This document shows positions 36,963 through 45,886 of a stretch of 64,000 bases of DNA, in pieces. The stretch spans positions 60,686-124,685 of the forward strand of contig JAHPZI010000001.1 in assembly GCA_019058295.1 (NCBI GenBank), in the 5' to 3' direction. This DNA is from Promethearchaeota archaeon. Lineage in GTDB: Archaea > Asgardarchaeota > Lokiarchaeia > Sigyniarchaeales > SOKP01. The notes under the pieces are model-generated. The model was not told the DNA's origin. It made no database searches and saw only the letters and a program-made list of their open reading frames with translations. Within the stretch, counting starts at the first letter, position 1; the number at the start of each line of letters is the position of its first letter. A program made the translations under genes and the position numbers.

Positions 36963-38162
36963 TTAATAAAGGTGCAATTTAACTCCACAGCTCTTGCATT
37001 GTCCATTCTCTAAGTTTTGAAAGCATTCTACATGGTATAGCGTTTCACATTCAGGATTACCGCATTTAACAACTTGTTGATTTTCTTCAAAGATATAAGA
37101 ACAAACTGGACAAGATTTATAAATAGCATCAGCTCCTAGTTCTGAAATATTCTCTAGACTTGCGGGAAGAACTTCAGATTTTTGAGAACCTTCTTGCTTT
37201 TGATACCTAGATCCAGATAAGGAACGTAATTTTTGTGCTTGAGTTACCTCTGAGGGAATTTTTAATAAATAAAAGCAGTGAGGACATCTACATGTTCCTG
37301 ATTCTATCAGCGAATTATCTGATTGAGACATTGCCCATGCGCCTAGACAATGAATATGATATGGTGTTTGACAATTTGGGCAATATCGCCCAGTAAGAAA
37401 GAAATTACCTTTGGTTGTGGGATCCTCTTCTTGAAAACAGATAGAACACTTTTTAAAATCCGCCTCACCTCTTAGTTGTTTTATTCTTAGTTCTTGTGAT
37501 TCAGTTAAATCTTGAACTCTTAATAGATTAGCAGCGATTTTTCTAAGAAAAGTTGGATTTTCAGAAAGAGATTCCATTCCTAATCCTGAAATTTTAATAT
37601 TTGAGGCAGCAAAATCTTGAGCAGAATCTATTAATGATTTATAATTATTTCCGTAATAATATCTTCCTTTGGTAAGATCAGTTAATTTTTTCAAAATATT
37701 AAGTTGACCTATCACGCCTATTCTGAAAGCGTCAATTTTTATACTAAGCCCTCTCGCAAGTTGAGCCATTTTCATAGGATCAATAGCGGATTGAGTATAA
37801 TTTCCATCAGAAATTATAAGAATTCTAGGAATATTAGCCATAACTTTTCGTAATTCTGCGATTAAAACTTTAATCGAAATTCCTAAACCATCAGCCATAT
37901 TAGACTTTCCTCCAATAGTAAGCGAGTCTAACATATCAATGATTTGATCTTCAAAATTGGTAAAATCTAAAACCTTCTGAGCGCTATCTGAAAATGTTAC
38001 AATTGCAAAAGCACTTTTACTATCTTTTTCAAATCTTTTCTTAATTAGTTCTTTTATGGCACTTATGCAACAGGAGAACCTATTGGGTTCATAATCAGTT
38101 CTAAACATACTTCTGCTTGTATCTAAGCAAATAACAATATTTTCAGAGACTCTACTTGGCAT
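36963..38162 (-). CDS. VWA domain protein with two RING-like zinc fingers (Ssl1/p44-like)
   Basis: A 399-residue protein. Residues 1-190 are a VWA domain with a near-intact MIDAS (DTSRS at 14-18, SDG near 118-120) and the phrase DYEPNRFSCC, close to the DxxPNRLTC of TFIIH subunit p44/Ssl1. A first RING-like finger spans 239-296 (C239, C242, C261, C264, H269, C272, C291/C293, C296). A second spans 351-392 (C351, C354, C367, C372, H377, C380, C389, C392). VWA plus C-terminal zinc fingers is the domain order of Ssl1/p44, and RING fingers could also make it ubiquitin-related. It is divergent from the HhH-Arf-longin gene. Confidence 0.85.
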   Translation of the reverse strand: MPSRVSENIVICLDTSRSMFRTDYEPNRFSCCISAIKELIKKRFEKDSKSAFAIVTFSDSAQKVLDFTNFEDQIIDMLDSLTIGGKSNMADGLGISIKVLIAELRKVMANIPRILIISDGNYTQSAIDPMKMAQLARGLSIKIDAFRIGVIGQLNILKKLTDLTKGRYYYGNNYKSLIDSAQDFAASNIKISGLGMESLSENPTFLRKIAANLLRVQDLTESQELRIKQLRGEADFKKCSICFQEEDPTTKGNFFLTGRYCPNCQTPYHIHCLGAWAMSQSDNSLIESGTCRCPHCFYLLKIPSEVTQAQKLRSLSGSRYQKQEGSQKSEVLPASLENISELGADAIYKSCPVCSYIFEENQQVVKCGNPECETLYHVECFQNLENGQCKSCGVKLHLY

Positions 38163-38399
38163 GTTCTCAGAAACTTTTGGTAAACTATCTTTTTTATATA
38201 TCTTAATTTATAAAGATATATCTTTTAAGGTAAAATAATGCTTTTAATTATAATTCTTTTATTATAAAAAATTTTTTGCGAAATTTTTATTTATAAGATA
38301 AACAATTACTAATTAAAGAATAATAAATAAACAATTTCTTAAAGAAGAAATATAAATCCTCATATAATTAATAAAGAAAATAAAATAGCCTGAGTTCCA

Positions 38400-39602
38400 A
38401 TGTCAAAAATTAATAATATTCAGAAGATTAAAGATTTTTTCAAATCAAATGTTACAATTAATGAAATTAAAGAAGTTTTAAATTTTACACCGGATACTTT
38501 ATTTGGTATTGATAAAGTTAATGCCGAAAAGCTTAAAGATTCAAATATTAAAACTATTTCGGATTTAGCAAATATTAACATCGATGATCCTCCTAAAGTA
38601 GATGTACTACCTCAAATTTTAATTAAATGGATCAAGGTCGCTAAAGTTCTTGAAAAAGCAGTTAAAGAACAATTAAAGGCACAAAAGAAACTTTTACTCA
38701 TAGGATTGGATAATGGGGGTAAAACATCAATTTTAGCCGTTCTTCAAGATAAATTCTCAATTATTAAAGATCTATTACCTACTAGAGGTGTTTCAAGAGA
38801 GAAACTTGACTTCTTCGGATACCCGATTATATCGTGGGATCTTGGAGGACAAGCACAGTACCGTGAAAAGCTTTACTTTAATAAACCAGAATTATTTTTT
38901 GGAGAAGCAGATCTTATTCTATACGTTATTGACATACAAGATACAGCAAGATTCGAAGAAGCAGCTAATTACTTTAGTCAAGTATTAGACATTTTATTGG
39001 ATTTAAAGGAGTATCCCCCAATTTTAATAATTTTAAATAAATCAGATCAAGATGTTAGGCGAACCTTGACGTGGCAGAAAAGTGTAGATGTAATTAAAAG
39101 TAAATTCGATGTTATTCTTGACAGACATGAAAAGTTCAAAGCTGAATATTGCGATGCTTCAATTTTTCAAAAAGAAACAATAATGCAAATGTTCAGTAAT
39201 GCATTAATGAAAGTTTCCGAAACTTCTGAAATCGTAGAAAACATTCTTGAGGATTTCACAACTCAAATTGAAGGGAGAGCTTTAAGTTTGATCTCAATGG
39301 ATGGATTAATTTTTGGAAGTTATTTTAAAATAAAAACAGATGAGATATTAGTTAATAATTCAGCTTTGTTATTACAAACGCTCTCAAACTTTCATAATTC
39401 TCTTGGTTTACTCAGGGAAAAGAGTATATCTTTAGAACTTCCTTTAAATAATTTAACTATTCGCGGAGAAAAGTTATTTGAATATTCTGAGTTAGAGATT
39501 CCAGTTTATCTATGGTCCCTATCAGATAAACCAGAAAAATTAGATGAAAAACTAGATTTTTTTAGATCGCAATTGCTACCCTTAATTAATTTGTTCATCT
39601 AA
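38400..39602 (+). CDS. HhH–Arf-like GTPase–longin-like fusion
   Basis: A 400-residue fusion. Residues 30-75 form a helix-hairpin-helix-like motif (IDKVNAEKLKDSNIKTISDLANI), as in RadA N-termini. Residues 95-285 are an Arf-like GTPase: P-loop GLDNGGKTS, switch I Thr in LPTRGVS, WDLGGQAQYR, and NKSD. Residues 290-400 are beta-rich with a longin/roadblock-like pattern (GRALSLISMDGLIFGSYF, then helix SALLLQTLSNFHNSLG). Arf-family GTPases are membrane-trafficking regulators in eukaryotes; this one has no lipidation site. The GTPase and its likely regulatory domain are covalently linked, unlike the split pair at 18 kb. Confidence 0.88.
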   Translation: MSKINNIQKIKDFFKSNVTINEIKEVLNFTPDTLFGIDKVNAEKLKDSNIKTISDLANINIDDPPKVDVLPQILIKWIKVAKVLEKAVKEQLKAQKKLLLIGLDNGGKTSILAVLQDKFSIIKDLLPTRGVSREKLDFFGYPIISWDLGGQAQYREKLYFNKPELFFGEADLILYVIDIQDTARFEEAANYFSQVLDILLDLKEYPPILIILNKSDQDVRRTLTWQKSVDVIKSKFDVILDRHEKFKAEYCDASIFQKETIMQMFSNALMKVSETSEIVENILEDFTTQIEGRALSLISMDGLIFGSYFKIKTDEILVNNSALLLQTLSNFHNSLGLLREKSISLELPLNNLTIRGEKLFEYSELEIPVYLWSLSDKPEKLDEKLDFFRSQLLPLINLFI

Positions 39603-39639
39603 ATTTTAAGTTATTATTTCTTTTATTTCCAACATTATT

Positions 39640-39855
39640 TTATTCTAATTCCTTTTGAGCATCGAGCAAATATTTACTACATTGCTCCATCGTTTCTATT
39701 GCCTTATCTAAATTTTCAACGACGTTCTTTAATCCTTTAGCTTCTGCGATATTCCGCCATTTTAGAAAATTCTCTTTATGCGAATCGTTATGATTCGCCC
39801 AATGTTGGCATAATTTCGATAATTTTAAAATATCTTTATCTTTTTTATCTAAAAT
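39640..39855 (-). CDS. small His/Cys helical protein next to cdhA, probable ATT start
   Basis: A 71-residue protein with LCQHWANHNDSHKENFLKW and ENLDKAIETMEQCSKYLLDAQ. This resembles the short helical HWxxHNxxH proteins that accompany CO dehydrogenase genes (DUF8180-like; family name from memory). The frame has no ATG, GTG or TTG before its conserved part. ATT 39855 follows GTGATGA, with GTGAT pairing in register with the 16S 3' end. It begins 72 bases downstream of the cdhA stop on the same strand, so it may help assemble or supply metal to CdhA. Confidence 0.65.
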   Translation of the reverse strand: MLDKKDKDILKLSKLCQHWANHNDSHKENFLKWRNIAEAKGLKNVVENLDKAIETMEQCSKYLLDAQKELE

Positions 39856-39927
39856 TCATCACTTTATCTTTTGTAAATATTAAAACTCGTAAATTAATTT
39901 AAAAAAAAAAAATAAAAAAAATAAAAT

Positions 39928-42279
39928 TTAGCCTTCTCGGCACAATCTTTTCAGTAAGGTAGGATCAATTATCTCTTTTGGCTCCCAATTTTTACTTTTC
40001 AAATATTCCTGTATTTCAGATTTTAAATTGATTGGAATATCGGCTTCAACGCGAATGTATTTTTCTAAATCGTTTGGAAAGTCAACGCCTTTATATTTTC
40101 GTTCTAAGTCAATCCAATGAGATAATTTTATCATACGTCCTTTGGAATTATCTGCTGGCCTTAAACACATTTTAGCAACCAAACAAATAGCCTGTTCAAT
40201 AGATTCGGCGGTGGTTAAAAGATGTTCTGGACCAGGTCCAACTAAATGATCACCTGTGCCGTCTCGTGCATTCCATACTTTCCATGTGTCCTCATCATCT
40301 GATCTACCAATATACATACGTCTGTATTCAGCTGAATGGGGCCCACATACTGCTGGAATACCCATTCCATTACAACTACTTGCTATGCTTGCTGCTTTTT
40401 GCGACATTGCACCCCAGGCTACTCCACAAGCTCCAACTCGATTTAAGATATAATCCGCTATTTCTTCATAATTACCTCTTAAAGGACGTCGAGCAAATAT
40501 ATTTGCAACTTTAATTGCTGCACCATTTATATGTGGATTTGAAACACATGAACCCACATTAACTAAACCTCCTCGGTCGAAATCACCAGGATATCTATCA
40601 TATAATGTCTTGCCTTCTTCGTCTTTTACAAGACCTATATCCATAGCACCACAGCCAGAAACTACAACAATATAATTTCTTTTGCAGAATTCTTCAGCCA
40701 TCGTATATAATTCTTGGATTTCTTTTCCATAGTTGGCACAACCAATAATGGCTACAATACCAGGAATTTCTCCTAAGACGATCGGGGCACCTACATTTCG
40801 AATTTCAGTATCCTGAATGGGCCCTCGCCCTACTCTTAGGTCGAATTTTTCGTTTCTAATCTTTTCACGCCCTGCATACATAATTAGAGTAAGAGGTGAA
40901 ACATCTTTCATGCATTCGGCTTCACATCTACCACAATCTAAGCAGTGATCAAATGCGTCTGATAATATGGAAAAATCTCCGTCCTTTGCAGCATTTACAC
41001 CTGCAACTAGTGGAAGATCATTGGGACAATTTCTCTGGCAATTTCCGCAACCATTACATCTCATTGCCATATCTATACACCCTTGTTCGTCTGGAACTGC
41101 GCTTTTTGCTTTCCTAATTGGCTTTACCTTTATTGCCGTTTCTACTGCAACCTGCCCTGCTTTTATTGGATCTAAAATTAATACACCTTTAGCTTTTCCA
41201 CTAACTAAATCGTCTATAATTTGATCAACCGGGTCATCAGATCTATCTGGTAATCCATTCATATTTTTCTCATTTGTAGCGATAAATGGTGCATTTACTA
41301 GTTGCGCTTGTTCATAACATCTCAAGTTAACGCATTGCTCATCCACCATTACTACATCTGCTAAACCAGAACGAATGAAATGCATTTGACGGGCGAGAGA
41401 ACCAACAACTTTAGCTCCACTGTAATATCTTGTTAAATCTAAGGCAGTACAACAGATTGCCCCTACATCAACTTTGTTTTCTAATCCTTTTTCCCGCATA
41501 TAATCAACTAATTCAATTCCAGGTGCTACGTTATGGCCAACCATTAAAATTGTAGCCTTATTTTCCGTATCTAAAGTACCCATTCCCAATTCTACAATAG
41601 GTACATCAGGATCTCCTACAGGAAAACCATATGCAGCAATTTGAACGGCATCAGCTATTTCCATTCCAACAGCATCACATAATCCCGCTAAGAAACTTTT
41701 TGATTCATAATCTAAATAACTTGATTCTTGACCAGTATGACCCGCCGCAAGAAGATGAGTAATATTGAATTGAACCCATTTCATTGCTTCTTCCAAATCT
41801 TCTAAAGTTTCTGGTTTCATCCCTACAATCAATCGTGTACATGGCATTTCTACAGCAATATTGTTTCCAAAATTGATTGGGACATTACCAAATTTATGTT
41901 TTAGCCAGTGAATTAGATGATCTCCATGAGCGCTATGACAGGACGCACCAATACAACAAGCTATTTCTACAATTCGAGCTTGTTGGGTTTCCATATTTAT
42001 TCCGCATGCGCCGGTCCTACCCTTTGAAAGGTTGCATTTACCGAAGGTACAAAGGCAACACATATCACATATAGGCATATAGTATGGTTTATAGCGTTCC
42101 ATTAATTTGAAAAACCAAGTTCGCAATGTTGGAATATGGGGCATTGGAGTTGGACCCATTGGCTCCCATTCCGTCTCGTCTCCGAAGCTTACTTTTCCTG
42201 TCGTTAATTCGAAACCCTTAATACTTCCTAGTGGCCCAGAGTAAGAATCTATTTTTAATTTTGCGCCTTTTTTACTCAT
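39928..42279 (-). CDS. cdhA: CO dehydrogenase/acetyl-CoA synthase alpha subunit
   Basis: A 783-residue archaeal-type CODH alpha subunit, which interconverts CO and CO2 at a Ni-Fe-S cluster in the Wood-Ljungdahl pathway. N-terminal cluster Cys: CDMCCLCTFGKCNLSKG with ACGI (C71, C74, C75, C77, C82, C92). Two ferredoxin-type motifs, CNGCGNCQRNC and CLDCGRCEAEC, mark the archaeal CdhA form. C-cluster Cys/His residues follow in VGSCVSNPHINGA, SGCGAMDIG and GVAWGAMSQKAASIA. The other ACS subunits (CdhB, C, D, E) are not in the window. A small helical protein follows downstream. Confidence 0.95.
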   Translation of the reverse strand: MSKKGAKLKIDSYSGPLGSIKGFELTTGKVSFGDETEWEPMGPTPMPHIPTLRTWFFKLMERYKPYYMPICDMCCLCTFGKCNLSKGRTGACGINMETQQARIVEIACCIGASCHSAHGDHLIHWLKHKFGNVPINFGNNIAVEMPCTRLIVGMKPETLEDLEEAMKWVQFNITHLLAAGHTGQESSYLDYESKSFLAGLCDAVGMEIADAVQIAAYGFPVGDPDVPIVELGMGTLDTENKATILMVGHNVAPGIELVDYMREKGLENKVDVGAICCTALDLTRYYSGAKVVGSLARQMHFIRSGLADVVMVDEQCVNLRCYEQAQLVNAPFIATNEKNMNGLPDRSDDPVDQIIDDLVSGKAKGVLILDPIKAGQVAVETAIKVKPIRKAKSAVPDEQGCIDMAMRCNGCGNCQRNCPNDLPLVAGVNAAKDGDFSILSDAFDHCLDCGRCEAECMKDVSPLTLIMYAGREKIRNEKFDLRVGRGPIQDTEIRNVGAPIVLGEIPGIVAIIGCANYGKEIQELYTMAEEFCKRNYIVVVSGCGAMDIGLVKDEEGKTLYDRYPGDFDRGGLVNVGSCVSNPHINGAAIKVANIFARRPLRGNYEEIADYILNRVGACGVAWGAMSQKAASIASSCNGMGIPAVCGPHSAEYRRMYIGRSDDEDTWKVWNARDGTGDHLVGPGPEHLLTTAESIEQAICLVAKMCLRPADNSKGRMIKLSHWIDLERKYKGVDFPNDLEKYIRVEADIPINLKSEIQEYLKSKNWEPKEIIDPTLLKRLCREG

Positions 42280-42557
42280 TTTTACATCATTTTTTTCAGA
42301 TTTTTTTTTAAGAAAGATAACAATAATTAATTTTATCTTCGTTTTTATTTTAAATTTTATAATCTATGGTATCTATAACTTGCTGGAATTTAATATTTAA
42401 TGCTTATATTCCAAAATTGAAATTACAAATTTGATTAGAGAAAAAAAGTGTGAAATTTCACTCAATGCGAAATTATATTTAGTCAAATTAAACACAAAAA
42501 GTAAAAAGAACCAATTAATTAGGAAAAAGAAATTGCGTAAGATTCGATTAAGCTAAC

Positions 42558-43163
42558 TTATACGTTATATTTTTCCATATAATTGGAAATTGGACCTGAT
42601 TTTATCTCTGTATCAATATCCTTTGCGTCAAACTCATCTATTAACAAGTCATATTTGAATATATCTGCTTCGTCGTCTTTTAAAAAACACTGAACTTCAT
42701 CACCATCAGCATCTATTCCTATTTGTTCTAAAACCCCATTAAAAATGCCTTGATAAAGAATACATATATTTTTTGCCATGATATTATCTTTTTCTTCTTT
42801 TGAGATGGGATTTTCTACAGAAATAAATATTTTATCTTTTAAAAAGGCAGATGTTAAAACACCATAACCTAAATGCTCGAATGCGTCTAAGACATTGACA
42901 ATTACTTCCTTTTTATTAGATAAAGTTTCTTCACTCCAATTTGCGTCACCATATAATTTTTCAATAAAGTATTTTGCCACCGTTTTTCCAACCCAAATAA
43001 CTATATCTTCTGAATTTGCTCCTGCAAACTCTGAAAATTCAATTAAATCAATTGGTCTTAACATTAATAACCTTAAATCTAAATCTCTAAAGAAAAGATG
43101 TCCACGACTTTCCTCGATTGTTATTTGCTCTTCTTTCTTAGATTTTTTAAATCTTTTAGACAT
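42558..43163 (-). CDS. V4R/Bet3-like domain protein
   Basis: A 201-residue protein with the helical-then-beta outline of V4R/TRAPP Bet3-like domains: a helical N-terminus (RPIDLIEFSEFAGANSEDIVIWVGKTVAKYFIEKLYG), strand-rich core (VIVNVLDAFEHLGYGVLTSAFLKDKIFISVENP) and a late helix-strand unit (NICILYQGIFNGVLEQIGIDADGDEVQCFL). The V4R family binds small molecules or fatty acyl groups; in eukaryotes the Bet3 relatives form the TRAPP GTPase-exchange complex. It has only two Cys. It lies downstream of a longin-Arf fusion on the same strand, supporting a GTPase-related role, which is inferred. Confidence 0.65.
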   Translation of the reverse strand: MSKRFKKSKKEEQITIEESRGHLFFRDLDLRLLMLRPIDLIEFSEFAGANSEDIVIWVGKTVAKYFIEKLYGDANWSEETLSNKKEVIVNVLDAFEHLGYGVLTSAFLKDKIFISVENPISKEEKDNIMAKNICILYQGIFNGVLEQIGIDADGDEVQCFLKDDEADIFKYDLLIDEFDAKDIDTEIKSGPISNYMEKYNV

Positions 43164-43265
43164 AATTACTCTCTTTTATACTATTTTATTCAATAATTAT
43201 TATTTATTTCTTTAAGAATTTAACTTTTTTTTAAAAAAATAATTTATAAAAATTTTATAAAAAGA

Positions 43266-44288
43266 TTAAATTAGGTCAAATATCATTTCAATTACATGAT
43301 TAATATTGAAATTAGTCTTAACTGATGTAAATAGTAACTTCCATTCTCTATTGTCGATTTTTTCGAATTCAAAATATTCAATAATTTCCTTGTTAAGTCT
43401 ACCAATTTGTTCTTTGTTATTTTGAACGGAGTGATCAAGTAAATCAATTTTATTAGCTAAAATCAATAATGGAATTCCAAAAATCTCGTATCTATTTATA
43501 ATTTTCCAAAATTCTCTTTTTGACTCTTCGAATCTTATTTGATTTGCTACATCAATCATAAATATTATAACATTAGATTCTTGAAGTCCTATTAACCATT
43601 TTTTTCTAAAAATGGTTTGACCGGGCATATCCCAAATAGCTAAAAGTCCCTTAGATTCATCTTGAATGTATTCTATATTAAACTTTCTCGTCGGAACAAA
43701 ATAGTTTTCATCATATTGCCCCGTTTTTATCCTTCTTAGTAAAGAGGTCTTTCCAACTTCATCCAAACCAAATAAAAAACATTTTGAAAACGAATCATGG
43801 TAATGAAATTGAATTTCAGGATGTCTTTCCACATATTCATCTCCATATCTACGAATATCAATAAAAACTGTAATTAAGAAATTTTCGATTTCAATTTCAT
43901 CTTTAAATGTACATATTTTTTCGATATTTAGCAATTCGTTTAATAGTTCTTCAAATATCTCTTTATAATCGTAGGGATTATCTTCTTTATCAAGATTTAA
44001 TCCAATAATGATCTTACCGTTAATACAAGTTGTATAAATATTAAAACCATCCATTATTTGAGGGACTGGAGTATCAATTAAATAAAGATAATTAGTGTTG
44101 TTGGACTTGCTAATTGATTTACGCGTTCTATATCTATGGATAAGATCGCCATGATCATGTCCATAAATTATTTTGCTGAGTTGATCTTTATCATCTATCG
44201 TAATAATGTCATTTGGATAACTGTAAATATTGAGTTGATCCAAATCTTGGAAATTTTTACCCTTAAGAAGAAAAATGTTAGATAACAA
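43266..44288 (-). CDS. longin-like–Arf-like GTPase fusion
   Basis: A 340-residue protein. Residues 1-165 are a longin-like domain (DQLNIYSYPNDIITI, then GFNIYTTCINGKIIIGL, EIFEELLNELLNIEK). Residues 168-340 are an Arf-like GTPase: P-loop FGLDEVGKTSLL, switch I Thr in VPTRKFN, G3 WDMPGQT (the Asp-Phe-Gly of Arf is Asp-Met-Pro), G4 NKID, and TSVKTN (G5). The domain order is the reverse of the HhH-Arf-longin protein. TTG start at 44288, the only standard start in the open frame. It is probably co-transcribed with the V4R protein and the upstream zinc-ribbon scaffold. Confidence 0.82.
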   Translation of the reverse strand: MLSNIFLLKGKNFQDLDQLNIYSYPNDIITIDDKDQLSKIIYGHDHGDLIHRYRTRKSISKSNNTNYLYLIDTPVPQIMDGFNIYTTCINGKIIIGLNLDKEDNPYDYKEIFEELLNELLNIEKICTFKDEIEIENFLITVFIDIRRYGDEYVERHPEIQFHYHDSFSKCFLFGLDEVGKTSLLRRIKTGQYDENYFVPTRKFNIEYIQDESKGLLAIWDMPGQTIFRKKWLIGLQESNVIIFMIDVANQIRFEESKREFWKIINRYEIFGIPLLILANKIDLLDHSVQNNKEQIGRLNKEIIEYFEFEKIDNREWKLLFTSVKTNFNINHVIEMIFDLI

Positions 44289-44434
44289 ATATTATTTCAA
44301 AAATAGTAATTTCTTTAAGTGTGTAAATAAAAAATGTTTAAAAAATGTTTTGAATAAGATTTCTTATAATATGTTAAATCTTAATTAAGAAAATCATCGT
44401 AGAATTCTTTCAATTTGAAGGTTTCGCTTTAATT

Positions 44435-45886
44435 TTAAGAGGAGGAATTTTCTTTTTTTTTTGATGCCCTATTTTTTGAAGATTCTGAGGATTCTGAAGG
44501 CTCTTTTTTATCAGCTATCTGTTCTTGTGTAGCTTTATCTTTGTCTGGTTTATCTTCTGGAAGGGAACTTGGTGTTGGAGATATTTTAGCCCCTACAGGA
44601 GTTTCGCAGATAGGACATTCCGCCCAACCTTTCCTAAGACTATACCCACATTTTACGCATTCTGTTAGATCTTTATCTTCTTCCCATTGAGGAATATCTA
44701 AACTTCCTCCTTTTCTTTTACGAGCTAATTCCTGTAAATCTTCCTCGGTCCAGACCTCCATACCCTGGGGTATCCCGCCGGTTCTTTTTTCGGCCATCAT
44801 TCTTAAATTTTCTTCAGTCCAATATTCCATTCCTGGAGGGGGTGCTCCACCCCTTTGTTGGGATGCTTGAGCAAGCTCTTCTGCAGTCCAGGCTTGCAAT
44901 TCTTGGCCTCCTGGGGTTCTTACAGTTCCTGTTGGCTGTGAAGGAGTTTGAGTTTGTATTTGACCCGCTTTTTGAGAAGATGGGACCCCACAACACGCAG
45001 CTGAGAACTTTATCAATGCTTCAAAACATTTTCCAAATCTATCTGAATCATTTCCCTCGTCTAAAACTAAAATTAATGAAGTATTATCGTTAATAAAAGG
45101 AATTGCTATCCCGCATACTGATACATTAGATATGCGATTAGATTCTAATCCACTGCGAATTTTCCCCATTGATGTTAATAAATCACTTTTATTCATTAAA
45201 AAATCACATATCGGATCGCCATGGCGTTGATACCCGGCATGATATTTTTCTAATTGGGTACTTGTCCTTATAGAATCCAATGCTTTAATTATCGCACTCA
45301 CGTAAGAATAGATTTGAGATTTTGGCTCTTTTTGAGAATCATCTAATTTATATCCTTCTAAATCAAGATCACCCATAAAAGGCGCGAATAATGGCTCAGC
45401 ATCCTTCATTTTACCGTAAATAATTATTTTAGAAATTAAACACTTGATTTCTCCATAATAAGCTATTGCATTATCAAGTAAATTAACTTTTTTTTTATCT
45501 ATTACTATGCGAGGCACGCTCCGAAAAATAACGTCCACCCAAGGCATTTCCTTTACAGGTATTATTGCTACACAAGTTTTTTCAATTAATTTACGTAACG
45601 CATTTGCATAATCCTTAAACATCTGTTTTAATTCCTTTTGAAAATCCTTGTATTGTTCTCCCTCTAATTCTTTTTCTGCTTTTTCTAAGAAGCTTTCAAA
45701 TTTTTCTTTATTTTTTTTGAGATTTCCACCTAATTTCTTAATTTCATCAATAATATTATCTTTAAAAATGAAAGTAGCGTCTTCAATCAAATTATTTTGA
45801 AATTCAGTAAGTTTTGAATCTAAATACTCAGAAACATCAATCTGAAGACTATTTATAAATTTTTCAAATAATTTTTGTTCTGCCAA
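44435..45886 (-). CDS. scaffold protein with WTEEDL repeats and zinc ribbon
   Basis: A 483-residue protein. The N-terminal half is helical and charged (coiled coil to about residue 110) plus a globular region with longin-like strands near 255-280 (GIAIPFINDNTSLILVLDEG). From about 325, three copies of a 25-residue motif ending in WTxEELxxxAxxR (AWTAEELAQASQQR, YWTEENLRMMAEKR, VWTEEDLQELARKR) are separated by PxGM linkers. A zinc ribbon (CVKCGYSLRKGWAECPIC) and a disordered Lys/Ser/Glu tail follow. It starts at TTG 45886. The repeats may be short binding motifs for a partner. It is the first gene of a likely unit with the longin-Arf and V4R genes. Confidence 0.75.
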   Translation of the reverse strand: MAEQKLFEKFINSLQIDVSEYLDSKLTEFQNNLIEDATFIFKDNIIDEIKKLGGNLKKNKEKFESFLEKAEKELEGEQYKDFQKELKQMFKDYANALRKLIEKTCVAIIPVKEMPWVDVIFRSVPRIVIDKKKVNLLDNAIAYYGEIKCLISKIIIYGKMKDAEPLFAPFMGDLDLEGYKLDDSQKEPKSQIYSYVSAIIKALDSIRTSTQLEKYHAGYQRHGDPICDFLMNKSDLLTSMGKIRSGLESNRISNVSVCGIAIPFINDNTSLILVLDEGNDSDRFGKCFEALIKFSAACCGVPSSQKAGQIQTQTPSQPTGTVRTPGGQELQAWTAEELAQASQQRGGAPPPGMEYWTEENLRMMAEKRTGGIPQGMEVWTEEDLQELARKRKGGSLDIPQWEEDKDLTECVKCGYSLRKGWAECPICETPVGAKISPTPSSLPEDKPDKDKATQEQIADKKEPSESSESSKNRASKKKENSSS

